From: Mesorhizobium sp. M00.F.Ca.ET.216.01.1.1
GTDB taxonomy: Bacteria; Pseudomonadota; Alphaproteobacteria; Rhizobiales; Rhizobiaceae
Assembly (NCBI RefSeq): GCF_004010325.2
Contig: NZ_SADR02000020.1
Location: 1 to 64,000 of the forward strand
Direction: 5' to 3'
DNA length: 64,000 bases
In this document: positions 17,394-26,882 of the stretch, one piece after another
Layout of the letters: each line of letters opens with the position of its first letter
Numbering within the stretch: the stretch's first letter is position 1
Notes under the pieces: model-generated
What the model saw: the letters and a program-made list of their open reading frames with translations, nothing else
Databases searched by the model: none
Told to the model about the DNA's origin: nothing
Program-made: the position numbers and the translations under genes

Positions 17394-17418
17394 AACGGAC
17401 AACACCCATTCCGGTTCC
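17394..17418 (-). promoter_or_regulatory. EcfG-type general stress promoter for ku-ligD
   Basis: On the minus strand GGAAC (17414-17418), 16 bases, then CGTT (17394-17397). This equals the alphaproteobacterial EcfG/RpoE2 consensus GGAAC-N16/17-CGTT. The ku start follows 33 bases after the -10 element. Confidence 0.75.
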
Positions 17419-17528
17419 GGCCGCGCAAAGGCAAAGCCAGCAGCATTCGCGGCCGCACGGACGCTTCAAGTCTCTATTTTATGCATGTCGTTGCCCCAAA
17501 CCGCTGCGTTTTTGGGCGACATACATCA

Positions 17529-18032
17529 TCAGGCGGCCTGAAGATTGACCCTGTTTTCGGCAATCTCGGTGAGCTTGCGGTCGGTCGCCTGCTCCTCCTT
17601 GAGATTGTTTGCCAGGACATTGGCGCAATCGCTGCGACCCAACTGCTTGGCCCAGGCGATCAACGTGCCGTAGCGGGTTATCTCATAGTGCTCGACCGCC
17701 TGCTCGGATGCGATCAAGGCGGCGTCGCGCACCTCCTTGTCGTCGATGTCGCTGCTGACTTCGTCGGCTTCCTCGAGAATGCCATTGATAGCGGGACAGT
17801 TGACCGTCTTGGCCTTGACGCCAAGCAGTTCGAACACCTGCTCGAGGCGCTGGATGTGACCCTTGGTCTGGTCGAGATGTTTCTCGAACCTGGCCCTCAG
17901 TTGCGGATCGGTCGCGTTGTCGATCATCTTCGGCAGCGCCTTTTCGATCTGTCGTTCGGCATAATAGACATCGCGCAAAGTGTGCACGAAGAGGTCGTCC
18001 AGCGTCCTGATGTCTTTCGAAAAGAGACCCAT
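17529..18032 (-). CDS. YciF/YciE-like ferritin-fold protein (DUF892)
   Basis: The 167-residue protein (MGLFSKDIRTLDDLFVHTLRDVYYAE start) is a DUF892 member. This is a ferritin-like four-helix bundle with Glu/His ligands such as YYAERQIEK, EQAVEHYE and LKEEQATDRKL. YciF-type proteins are stress induced; their enzymatic role is unclear. I chose the ATG at 18032 because longer in-frame starts encode a low-complexity Arg-rich extension. An EcfG-type promoter lies about 106 bases upstream at 18138-18163. Confidence 0.9.
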   Translation of the reverse strand: MGLFSKDIRTLDDLFVHTLRDVYYAERQIEKALPKMIDNATDPQLRARFEKHLDQTKGHIQRLEQVFELLGVKAKTVNCPAINGILEEADEVSSDIDDKEVRDAALIASEQAVEHYEITRYGTLIAWAKQLGRSDCANVLANNLKEEQATDRKLTEIAENRVNLQAA

Positions 18033-18137
18033 GGCTTTTGCCTTTCCGTTGCTCTTGCTGTGTCGGGATTTTTGACGGCGGCTCCGCCTTGGAGACGGCC
18101 GTCCGTTCGGCCGGGAGCGCGCCCAGCCTCGATAGTC

Positions 18138-18163
18138 AACGTGCGGGTCGCGGGACGGGTTCC
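18138..18163 (-). promoter_or_regulatory. EcfG-type general stress promoter for the YciF-like gene
   Basis: On the minus strand GGAAC (18159-18163), 17 bases, then CGTT (18138-18141), a full match to the EcfG consensus. It faces the YciF-like gene, whose start lies about 106 bases further on. Confidence 0.7.
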
Positions 18164-18771
18164 TGAGTTTCCGGCGGCAAGCACGGATATTTCGCAATGC
18201 GGCCAAGATTGAAACAGAACCGCACCCTGAGCGGCATTCAGGCGAAACATATGTGATGCAAAAGTCACATCGATCGAAATGCTGACGAACTGCACGGAAA
18301 CACCCCGAATCAGCCGCAATCCGGCCACGAACCAAGGCGTTTTTGAGCAGAGATTAACATCGCGTTCACCGACTATTCACGCCTCGACGCTATGATCCCC
18401 GCAATTCGGAAGGGACATCCGAAATCGGGACAGGGACCAAGTAAAATGAACTTCTGGAATCACATCGCCGGCTATGCTGCCGCCATCCGCGAATTCGTCG
18501 CGCCGACCTATCGGCCTGAGCGCTATTACATGCGCGGCCCTGGCCCCGCCTGCGCGCGCCGCGGCAACTCACTCGGCGTCAGCGCACACTGACCATGACC
18601 CTTGAGAGCCATCATGACAGCCGGATCTGCAGGCCGGCCGCAGATCATCGCGCAACCACCTATCGTGCGGAGCGTCCCGCGCTGGCCGACAGGCGGCGTG
18701 CGACAACGCCAGGGCTTTGATACAGCCGCCGGCAGGCTTAATGTCCCAGGACATAAGCTGCCGAGCGCTAC
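18164..18771. other. Long intergenic region with at most one tiny gene
   Basis: No standard gene is seen between the stress promoter and the DCC gene apart from the doubtful 48-codon frame at 18446. The stretch near 18240-18275 (AT-rich, with ATGTGATGCAAAAGTCACAT forming an imperfect palindrome) could hold a regulator site. Confidence 0.4.
18446..18592 (+). CDS. Possible small protein of 48 residues
   Basis: The frame starts ATGAACTTCTGGAAT after a weak AGGGA site and encodes a short aromatic- and Arg-rich peptide (MNFWNHIAGYAAAIREFVAP). No family is recognised. It could equally be a chance frame, although it sits in an otherwise empty 600-base gap. Confidence 0.25.
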   Translation: MNFWNHIAGYAAAIREFVAPTYRPERYYMRGPGPACARRGNSLGVSAH

Positions 18772-19209
18772 GTGACCATCAAGCCAAACCATCCTCCTGA
18801 AGTCTTCGATACAGGCCCGCCGTTGATCGTGTTCGACGGCGTCTGCGTGCTGTGCTCGGGCTTCGTGCGCATGGTGGTCAGGCTCGACCGAAAAAGCCGC
18901 TTCCGCTTCGCAACCGCGCAGTCGCCGTTCGGCGAAGCGCTGTTCAGGAAGCACGGGCTGCGCACGGATTCTTACGAGACCAATCTGGTCATCATCGACG
19001 GCGCCGCTTTTACTCGGCTGGACAGTTTCATTGCCGTCATGGCCGAACTGGGCTGGCCTTGGCGGGCGGCAAAATTTTTGCTGCTGCTGCCGCGCCCTGT
19101 TCGCGGCTGGCTTTACGACCGTGTCGCGAAAAACCGCTACGCCCTGTTCGGCAGAAAGGATCATTGCGAGATCCCTTCCGCCGAGATGAAGGGGCGAATG
19201 ATTGATTGA
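18772..19209 (+). CDS. DCC-family thiol-disulfide oxidoreductase-like protein (DUF393)
   Basis: The 145-residue protein has the defining motif DGVCVLC (Asp22, Cys25, Cys28) of the DCC family, a thioredoxin-like group of predicted thiol-disulfide oxidoreductases. The start is GTG at 18772, the best-placed start before the conserved LIVFDGVC strand. It stands alone between two divergent or convergent neighbours, so context gives no partner. Confidence 0.88.
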   Translation: MTIKPNHPPEVFDTGPPLIVFDGVCVLCSGFVRMVVRLDRKSRFRFATAQSPFGEALFRKHGLRTDSYETNLVIIDGAAFTRLDSFIAVMAELGWPWRAAKFLLLLPRPVRGWLYDRVAKNRYALFGRKDHCEIPSAEMKGRMID

Positions 19210-19276
19210 GGTCGGGCTTTGAGAGGCTTCGGCCTTGCCGAATATGCCGGGCAGGTCGGCCGTCGGGGGTGTTGCG

Positions 19277-19666
19277 CTACCGCGGCTGGCTCGAACCTTC
19301 GGGGCCCAGTTCGCACGGCTCCAGCGAGATCGTGTCCCTTGCCGCCTTACCCAGTTCACGGCAATCCTGAGCCGTACACAGCGTCCAGCCTTCACCCGTC
19401 GCGCCGGAGGCGGCAAGCACGAGGCGCCGCTGCGGCCGCATCTCTGGCTTATAGACCCACCAGCCGTCTCTCAGCACCGAGCCTTCCGGCGGCTCCATAC
19501 CGGCGCCCGAGCCCTTGATCCGCGCTTCGACAATCTGCAACCCGGATGGTGTTACCCGCCAGTCTTCCTGCCAACGGATCTTTTCCACCGAATGCGTCCA
19601 CGAAAGCGTAAAGGCGGCGACAGCGAGCGTCACCGTCTTGCCAGCGGCCAGGATGCAGAGGCTCAT
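19277..19666 (-). CDS. DUF1850 protein of TRAP-TAXI systems
   Basis: The 129-residue protein begins with a hydrophobic, signal-like segment (MSLCILAAGKTVTLAVAA) and contains FTLSWTHSVEKIRWQEDW, the DUF1850 signature. DUF1850 genes usually follow a fused TRAP permease of the TAXI type. Its ATG overlaps the permease stop by four bases, giving translational coupling. The biochemical role is unknown; it is probably periplasmic or membrane-bound. Confidence 0.88.
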   Translation of the reverse strand: MSLCILAAGKTVTLAVAAFTLSWTHSVEKIRWQEDWRVTPSGLQIVEARIKGSGAGMEPPEGSVLRDGWWVYKPEMRPQRRLVLAASGATGEGWTLCTAQDCRELGKAARDTISLEPCELGPEGSSQPR

Positions 19667-21765
19667 GCGGCGCTGGACGCCTGCCGCGCCCGCCAATAGT
19701 GCCAGCCGATCCAGGCCAGCGACAGCGCCCAGCCGGTCTCGTCGGTGAGAGGCAACGCGGCAACCAGCAGCACGCCGGCGGCGAAGGCGACGAAGCGTTC
19801 CCACCAGGCCATGCGTCGGGCGAGAAACCCGACGGCAGCGGCGCCCCACAGGACGATGCCCATGCATGCCTTGACGACGATGTAGGCAACCTCGACGGGA
19901 TAGCCGAATTGGGCGGCGATCGGGCCCGGATCCTGCAGCATCAGCGCCGGGGTGTAGACCGCCATGAACGGCACGACGAAGCCGGCGATGGCCAGCTTGG
20001 TGGCCTGGACGCCGATCTTGAGGCCGCTCTCCCTGGCCATCGGTGCTGCGGCGAAGGCAGCGAGCGCTACCGGCGGGGTGAGGTCGGCCATGATACCGAA
20101 ATAGAAAACGAACATGTGGCTGACCACCAGCGGCACGCCGAGCGACAGCAGTGCCGGCCCGGCCAGCGACGAGGTGATGATGTAGTTGGGAATGGTCGGG
20201 ATGCCCATGCCAAGCACCAGGCAGGTGAGCATGGTCAGCACCAGCGACAGGAACAGATTGTTCTCGCCGATGGAGATAATCCAGCCGATGAAGGTGGAGG
20301 CGATACCAGTCAGGGTCAGCGTGCCGATGACGATGCCGACAATGGCGCAGGCGATGCCGACCGGCAGTGCGTTCTTGGCGCCCTCGGCGAGCGAGTCGAC
20401 GCAGATGAGCAGCGTCTCGCGTCCACCCTTGAAGGTGAAGCAGGCGACAATGAGTGCGGCGATCACCAGACTGAGGATGTTGACGCCGAACCTCATGAAA
20501 GAGGCGGCGGCAAGCCCGAGCGCCAGCCAGAAGACGACGCGGAAGGCAAGCGGCCCGATCAACGCCGCCAGCGGCGTGCCGAGGATGAGCACGATGGTCA
20601 GCGCCAGGCCCATGGTGCCGGCAAAGATCGGCGTGTAGCCGGCAAACAGCAGGTAGACCAGTGCAGCGAGCGGCAGCACCAGCGGCCAGTGTTTTTTCAC
20701 CGCATCCCACGGATTGGGCAGGTCCGCCTTGGCCATGCCGTGCAGGCCCGCCTTGCCGGCTTCCAGGTGCACCTGCCAGAAACAGGCGCCGAAATAGAGC
20801 AGCGCCGGGATGATCGCCGCCTTGACCACGTCGGCATAGGGGATGTTCAGGGTCTCGGCCATGATGAAGGCGACCGCTCCCATGACCGGCGGCATGATCT
20901 GGCCGCCCATCGAGGAGGTCGCCTCAACGGCGCCGGCGAAGGCCGAGCGGAAGCCAAAGCGCTTCATCAGCGGGATGGTGAACTGGCCGCTGGCCACCAC
21001 ATTGGCGACGCCGGAGCCGGAGATGGTGCCCATCAGCGCCGAGGACAGGACGCAGACCTGCGCCGGGCCGCCACGCCACGAGCCGACCAGGCCGAGAGCA
21101 AAGTCGTTGAACAGCGCGATCATGCCGGCGCGTTCGAGAAAGGCGGCGAAAACGACGAAGATGAAGATATAGGCGGCCGAGACGTAGATCGGCGTGCCGT
21201 ATATGCCTTCGGTGCCATAGGCGAAGGTATCGACGAGCTGGGCGAAGTCGTAGCCGCGATGGGTGAAGGGCGGCGGCAGGTGATTGCCGACGAAGCAGTA
21301 GGCAAGGAAGATGAAAGCGATGACAGCCAGCGGCAGCCCCATCAGCCGCCGCGCCGCCTCGAAGACCAGCACCACTAGCGCAGCGCCGACGATCAGGTCC
21401 GGCGTGGTGAGGAAGCCGGAGCGGCGGATGAGGTCGGCATAGAACACCCAATTGTACAGCCCGGTGGCGAAGCCGAGCACGCCGAGCGCCCAGAAGCCGG
21501 CCTTCGCTGGCATGCTGGTGGCGCGCAGGTTGGCGACCAGGCCAAAGCCGAGCAGCAGCAGGAAGCCGACGTGCATGGCACGCACCACCTGGCTCGGTAG
21601 GCTGCCATAGGCGGCGACGTAGAGCTGGAAGACAGAAAAGGCGATGGCGATGAGAAACGCCGCCTTGCCGGCGGCCCCTTCGCCAAAACCCGGCGGCAGG
21701 CCCTCGACGGGGGCCTCGGCGGAAGGCGAAAGCACGGTCGGGGTTTCGGGACGGACGTCGGTCAT
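19663..21765 (-). CDS. TRAP transporter fused permease (4TM/12TM)
   Basis: The 700-residue membrane protein combines the small (4TM, about 35-200) and large (12TM, about 200-700) TRAP permease subunits, typical of TAXI systems. Segments such as GSGVANVVASGQFTIPLMKRFGF and GMGIPTIPNYIITSSLAGPAL carry the conserved large-subunit motifs. It is driven by an ion gradient and fed by the periplasmic TAXI protein encoded upstream. I chose the ATG at 21765, preceded by AGGAGCCGCCA. The substrate is not predictable; glutamate or other carboxylates are common. Confidence 0.94.
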   Translation of the reverse strand: MTDVRPETPTVLSPSAEAPVEGLPPGFGEGAAGKAAFLIAIAFSVFQLYVAAYGSLPSQVVRAMHVGFLLLLGFGLVANLRATSMPAKAGFWALGVLGFATGLYNWVFYADLIRRSGFLTTPDLIVGAALVVLVFEAARRLMGLPLAVIAFIFLAYCFVGNHLPPPFTHRGYDFAQLVDTFAYGTEGIYGTPIYVSAAYIFIFVVFAAFLERAGMIALFNDFALGLVGSWRGGPAQVCVLSSALMGTISGSGVANVVASGQFTIPLMKRFGFRSAFAGAVEATSSMGGQIMPPVMGAVAFIMAETLNIPYADVVKAAIIPALLYFGACFWQVHLEAGKAGLHGMAKADLPNPWDAVKKHWPLVLPLAALVYLLFAGYTPIFAGTMGLALTIVLILGTPLAALIGPLAFRVVFWLALGLAAASFMRFGVNILSLVIAALIVACFTFKGGRETLLICVDSLAEGAKNALPVGIACAIVGIVIGTLTLTGIASTFIGWIISIGENNLFLSLVLTMLTCLVLGMGIPTIPNYIITSSLAGPALLSLGVPLVVSHMFVFYFGIMADLTPPVALAAFAAAPMARESGLKIGVQATKLAIAGFVVPFMAVYTPALMLQDPGPIAAQFGYPVEVAYIVVKACMGIVLWGAAAVGFLARRMAWWERFVAFAAGVLLVAALPLTDETGWALSLAWIGWHYWRARQASSAA

Positions 21766-21788
21766 TGGCGGCTCCTGGCGGGCGGTTT

Positions 21789-21918
21789 CCCTCCCTTGAG
21801 GGGAGGGTGGACAGCCGCCGAAGGCGGATGGGCGGGTGGGGTCGTTGCGGCAGTGCACGGCCTGAACAGACCCCACCCGCCTCGCTTCGCTCGGCACCCT
21901 CCCCTCAAGGGGGAGGGC
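21789..21918. repeat. Long inverted repeat between TAXI and permease genes
   Basis: Arms near 21789-21809 (CCCTCCCTTGAGGGGAGGGTG) and 21895-21918 fold together, and inner arms GCGGGTGGGGTC and GACCCCACCCGC pair perfectly. In this position within an operon it could attenuate permease expression relative to the binding protein. Confidence 0.7.
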
Positions 21919-21923
21919 ACGCC

Positions 21924-22883
21924 CTACTTCATCAGTCCCTTTTCCTTGTAGTACCTCTCGGCGCCCGGATGCAGCGGCACCGGCATGCCGGTGAGCGCCT
22001 TGGCCGGATCGATGGCCTTGGCGGCAGCGTGGGCGGCGACCAGCTGATCGAGATGCTCGAACAGAAGCTTGGTCATCTGATAGGCGGTCTCGTCGGAGAC
22101 ATCGGCGCTGGTGATGAGGAAATTGCCGACGGCCGCGGTCGCGACATCCTCGTCCTGGCCTTGATAGGTTCCCTTGGGAATGACCACCGAAAGATACGGC
22201 AAGCCGATCTTGGCGACGTCCTCTGCCGGCACGGCGACAACGTTGATCGGCACCGAGGTGGCGAGGTCGCGGATCGAGGCGACACCGAGGCCGGCCGACT
22301 GCAACGTGGCGTCAAGCTGGCGGTTCTTGATCAGCTCGACCGATTCGGCGAAGGGCAGGTACTCGACGCGTCCGAGGTCTTCGTATTTCAGCCCGGCGGC
22401 GGCGAAGATGGTGCGGGCGTTGAGCTCGGTGCCGGAGGCCGGCGCGCCGACCGACAGGCTCTTGCCCTTGAGGTCGGCGAGCGTCTTGATGCCGGACTCC
22501 TTGCTGGCGACGATCTGGATGTAGTTGGGATAGACGGCGGCGATGCCGCGCAGCTTATCGAGCTTGCCAGGGAAACCGGCTTCGGCGTTACCCTCGGCAG
22601 CCAGCTTGACGGAATCGCCGAGCGCGAAGGCGATCTCGCCCTTGCCCTGCTGCAACAGATTGAGGTTCTCGACCGAGGCTTTCGTCGCCTGCACCTGGGT
22701 GCGGGCGCCTTCTATGCCCTTGCCGTAAATTCCCGACAGCGCGACGCCGAGCGGATAGTAGACGCCGGAAGTGCCGCCGGTCAGCACGTTGATGAATTCC
22801 TGCGCCCCGGCCGACACCGCACCGAGGCCGAGCGCCAGCGCCACCGCGCCGGCGGCAACAAATTTCGTCCTGAAATTAAGCAT
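21924..22883 (-). CDS. TAXI-family TRAP solute-binding protein
   Basis: The 319-residue protein has a signal peptide (MLNFRTKFVAAGAVALALGLGAVSAGA) and the TAXI-family opening FINVLTGGTSGVYYPLGVALS. It captures substrate in the periplasm for the fused permease encoded downstream on the same strand. The start at 22883 is set by the site AGGGAGGAAATCGT. A stem-loop repeat of about 130 bases separates it from the permease gene. Confidence 0.93.
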   Translation of the reverse strand: MLNFRTKFVAAGAVALALGLGAVSAGAQEFINVLTGGTSGVYYPLGVALSGIYGKGIEGARTQVQATKASVENLNLLQQGKGEIAFALGDSVKLAAEGNAEAGFPGKLDKLRGIAAVYPNYIQIVASKESGIKTLADLKGKSLSVGAPASGTELNARTIFAAAGLKYEDLGRVEYLPFAESVELIKNRQLDATLQSAGLGVASIRDLATSVPINVVAVPAEDVAKIGLPYLSVVIPKGTYQGQDEDVATAAVGNFLITSADVSDETAYQMTKLLFEHLDQLVAAHAAAKAIDPAKALTGMPVPLHPGAERYYKEKGLMK

Positions 22884-23058
22884 ACGATTTCCTCCCTGAA
22901 ATATTGGCATCGCACCGCCCTCCCCAGCACGAACCGGGGCGAGTTTAGACAGCGGGCGGGAAATGCCAACCGACAATTGCGGGCATTAGACGAACGGTTG
23001 AGCGATGCGCAACCCGCTTGCGCAAGACGCTATCCGAGCCGAAGATTTCTTCGATGCC

Positions 23059-23085
23059 TGTCGAAATCGGACAAGGCCGCGCGAC
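23059..23085 (+). promoter_or_regulatory. ECF42-type promoter in front of the YciI gene
   Basis: TGTCGA (23059-23064), 17 bases, then CGAC (23082-23085). This agrees with the bipartite motif described for ECF42 sigma factors (TGTCGA and CGA/TC), and an ECF42 gene lies downstream, so autoregulation is likely. Confidence 0.65.
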
Positions 23086-23135
23086 ATATGTCCGGCCCGC
23101 AACGACGCGGCCTTCAAAAACAACGGAGAAGAACC

Positions 23136-23504
23136 ATGCGCTACATGCTTTTGATCTACAACGACGAGGCCGCAATGGCGTCTGCGCCGACCGAGAAGAC
23201 CTACGAGATCAGCGCGGCCTATGGCGCCTATACCGAGGCTTTGAAGAAATCCGGCGCCTGGCTCGCCGGTGATCGGCTGAAGCCGACCCAGTCGGCCACC
23301 TCGGTACGGATGGCCAATGGCAAGACCAACGTGCTCGACGGCCCCTATGCCGACACCAAGGAGCAACTTGCCGGCTTCTACATGATCGAGGCGACGGACA
23401 TCGACACGGCCATCGAATGGGCTGCGCGCTGTCCGGCAGCCAGCACCGGCACGGTCGAGGTGCGACCGATCTGGGAAATGACCGAGTACCTATCTGAGAA
23501 ATGA
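23136..23504 (+). CDS. YciI/DGPF-domain protein
   Basis: The 122-residue protein (MRYMLLIYNDEAA start) contains LDGPYADTKEQLAGFYMIE, the DGPF form of the YciI fold, a small dimeric ferredoxin-like barrel. GGAGAAGAACC precedes the ATG. DGPF genes are the usual partners of ECF42 sigma factors, and such a gene follows after seven bases. A function in sensing or in the stress response has been proposed but not shown. Confidence 0.9.
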   Translation: MRYMLLIYNDEAAMASAPTEKTYEISAAYGAYTEALKKSGAWLAGDRLKPTQSATSVRMANGKTNVLDGPYADTKEQLAGFYMIEATDIDTAIEWAARCPAASTGTVEVRPIWEMTEYLSEK

Positions 23505-23511
23505 CGATGTG

Positions 23512-24786
23512 ATGGACAATCGCCCGGAGATCGCGCGGGCGGCGGCGGAAGCGGCCGCTCGGCAAAGCTACGGCAAGCTGGTCGCCTATCTCGCCGCGCG
23601 CACGCGCGACGTCGCCGGCGCCGAGGACGCGCTGGCCGACGCTTTTGCGGCGGCACTCGAACGCTGGCCGCAAACTGGTGTGCCAGACAGGCCCGAGTCC
23701 TGGCTGCTTGCGGTGGCACGGCGGCGGCGTGTCGACGCGGTCCGACGGCGGCTGACCAGCGAGGCGGGCCGCGACCATCTCAGGCTGGTCGCCGAGGAGG
23801 TGGAAGCACGCACGGCTGACGAAGACTTCCCTGACGAGCGGCTGCGGCTGATGTTTGCCTGCGCCCATCCGGCGATCGACGCGAGCGCGCGCGCGCCACT
23901 GATCCTGCAAACCATTCTCGGCTTCGACGCGGCAACGATCGCCTCGGCTTTCCTGGTCTCGCCGGCAACGATGGGCCAGCGCCTGGTGCGCGCCAAGGGC
24001 CGTATCCGCGAGACCGGCATCCCCTTCCGCGTTCCGGAACGAAGCGAACTCGGCGAGCGGCTCGACGCCGTGCTGGAAGCGATCTACGCCACCTTTGCCG
24101 AGGGCTGGTCCGATCCGGTCGGCACCGAGACGCGAGGGCGCAACCTCGCCACCGAAGGCATCTGGCTTGGCCGGCTGGTGGCTTCGCTGATGCCGGAAGA
24201 GGCGGAGGCCCTCGGCCTGCTGGCGCTGATGCTGTTCGCCGAAGCACGCCGTGCGGCACGGCGCAGCCCCGAAGGCAACTTCGTGCCGCTCGCCGAGCAG
24301 GACACCGCGCTGTGGGACGACACGCTGATCGACGAGGCGGAAGCGCTGCTGGGACGCGCCGCGGCCAAGGCGATCATCGGCCGCTACCAGCTGGAAGCTG
24401 CCGTGCAGTCCGCCCACACAGCGCGGCGGCGAAGCGGCCGCACCGACTGGACGGCGATCCGCCAGCTTTACGACGCGCTGCTTTCGATTGCCGGCTCGCC
24501 GGTGGTGGCGATCAACCGCGCCGTGGCGATTGCCGAGGCCGGGGGCGCCGCCGCGGGTCTCGACGCGCTCGACGCGATCGGCGACGACAGGCGGCTCGCT
24601 GATTATCAGCCCTATTGGGCGGCGCGCGCCGGCCTCCTGGCCAAGCTCGGCAAAACTCAGCAAGCGGCCGCAGCTTACGAGCGGGCGATCGGCCTCGAGC
24701 GCGATCCCGCCTTGCGCCGCTTCCTGCAGACGGAACGGTCGAAGCTCACCAGGAACCGAGGCGAGGCCACAACTCCCTCAAGTTGA
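23512..24786 (+). CDS. ECF42-group RNA polymerase sigma factor with C-terminal extension
   Basis: This roughly 424-residue protein has sigma region 2 (about 25-90; AGAEDALADAFAAALERWP) and region 4 (about 115-175; FLVSPATMGQRLVRAKGRIRE). It also has a long helical C-terminal part (DUF6596 and TPR-like, about 190-420), the hallmark of ECF42. No anti-sigma gene is adjacent; in this group the C-terminal extension controls activity. GTG at 23509 and ATG at 23512 are both possible starts. The DGPF gene in front and its TGTCGA promoter complete the module. Confidence 0.92.
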   Translation: MDNRPEIARAAAEAAARQSYGKLVAYLAARTRDVAGAEDALADAFAAALERWPQTGVPDRPESWLLAVARRRRVDAVRRRLTSEAGRDHLRLVAEEVEARTADEDFPDERLRLMFACAHPAIDASARAPLILQTILGFDAATIASAFLVSPATMGQRLVRAKGRIRETGIPFRVPERSELGERLDAVLEAIYATFAEGWSDPVGTETRGRNLATEGIWLGRLVASLMPEEAEALGLLALMLFAEARRAARRSPEGNFVPLAEQDTALWDDTLIDEAEALLGRAAAKAIIGRYQLEAAVQSAHTARRRSGRTDWTAIRQLYDALLSIAGSPVVAINRAVAIAEAGGAAAGLDALDAIGDDRRLADYQPYWAARAGLLAKLGKTQQAAAAYERAIGLERDPALRRFLQTERSKLTRNRGEATTPSS

Positions 24787-24845
24787 GCGCGAACGGCAGA
24801 GCTTTTCAAGAGTTTCAAGTCTACCAACGCCGGCGGGGCAGAGGG

Positions 24846-24962
24846 GGCGCGAAGGATCGCCATAGTTCATTCTGCACCACGGCATTCCTCGGCCACCGTC
24901 ACAGCATTAGATCCCAGGGTCTGCGCTCCGCTTCGCGTTCGCTCCGCCCTGGGATGATGAAG
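24846..24962. repeat. Intergenic repeats between ECF42 and cysK ends
   Basis: Positions 24846-24895 resemble 9275-9340. Next to them, about 24913-24957 forms a hairpin with arms ATCCCAGGG and CCCTGGGAT around a GC-rich core with CGCTTCGCGTTCGCTCCG. A related hairpin lies at 32973-33018 in opposite orientation. Confidence 0.55.
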
Positions 24963-24972
24963 GGAGGATCAC

Positions 24973-25953
<981 letters not shown>

Positions 25954-26131
25954 TTGGTTTCGCTCCCAGGGGTCCAGGCAGGTAACAGGGCTGACAGGAT
26001 AGTGCTTTCAGGCGCGCAAGATAGGCTGTCGCTTGAAAATATCCGAGTGGGGTGCATGCTGAAAACATCTTCACCCCGGAAAAGCATTTCCCGGAGTGCC
26101 TTGATTCCGGAATGGTTTGGCCGAAACAGGG

Positions 26132-26749
26132 CTATTGGCGGGCGGCGATCGCTGCCGCTGCCCCGACCATGAAGCCGGCGGCGGTGCGATTCAGGGCCCT
26201 GAGAGCCCGCGGCGATTTCAGCAACCCGCGCGCCTTGGCCGCCAGCGCCAGATAGGGCACCAGCACCACCAGCAGGACGATGACGGTGAGTGCGACAAGG
26301 ATGCCGTAGTCGGCGAGCGTGATGGTCTTCAGGTCGACGATGGTCGGCGTGATGGCAAGATAGAAGATCATCGTCTTCGGATTGCCGAGGGTGACGGCGA
26401 GGCCGGCAATAAAACTCGACAGCAGCCCGCCCTTGCCTTTCCTGGCCTCGATCGTTTCGGGCGTGATGCCGCTGGTCCAGAAGCGCCAGCCAAGGAAGGC
26501 GAGATAGGCGACGCCAAGCCATTTGATCGCCAGGAAGACCATGCCGAAGGTCTGCGCGACGAAGGCGAGGCCGAGCACCACCGCGGTGAGATAGGTGAGG
26601 TCGCCGAGCATCAGACCGAAGGACATGGCAAGTGCCGAGCGGAAACCGGAACCAAGCGCACGCGCAATGAGCGCAGTGAGCCCCGGACCGGGAATGGCGG
26701 CGGCGATACCAAGGGCGGCACTGTAGGCAAGGAATCCGGTAAGGGTCAT
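26132..26749 (-). CDS. LysE/RhtB-family amino acid exporter
   Basis: The 205-residue protein has about six transmembrane segments and the family opening IPGPGLTALIARALGSGFRSA. LysE/RhtB proteins export amino acids such as lysine, homoserine or threonine, or cysteine. Being upstream of cysK on the same strand, a cysteine or O-acetylserine exporter role is tempting but unproven. Confidence 0.9.
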   Translation of the reverse strand: MTLTGFLAYSAALGIAAAIPGPGLTALIARALGSGFRSALAMSFGLMLGDLTYLTAVVLGLAFVAQTFGMVFLAIKWLGVAYLAFLGWRFWTSGITPETIEARKGKGGLLSSFIAGLAVTLGNPKTMIFYLAITPTIVDLKTITLADYGILVALTVIVLLVVLVPYLALAAKARGLLKSPRALRALNRTAAGFMVGAAAAIAARQ

Positions 26750-26882
26750 ATTTGGCCTTGGCGGATGACCCCGAGAATCGGAATCGTTTTAAGACGGCAC
26801 CTTGTCGCACCAAGGAAGACAGGCGTGAATTCCCTGAGGGCCTAAATCGATTGCGCCAAAGCGCTATCGGGGACGCTGCCGG

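Noticed and set aside
16638..18212. 524-codon plus-strand frame across ku and the YciF-like gene
   Set aside because: It covers the reverse complement of two well-supported genes and their promoters, with no ribosome site or domain.
19699..21378. 559-codon plus-strand frame opposite the TRAP permease
   Set aside because: Gln/Asp/His-rich antisense shadow of a membrane-protein gene; no recognisable domain.
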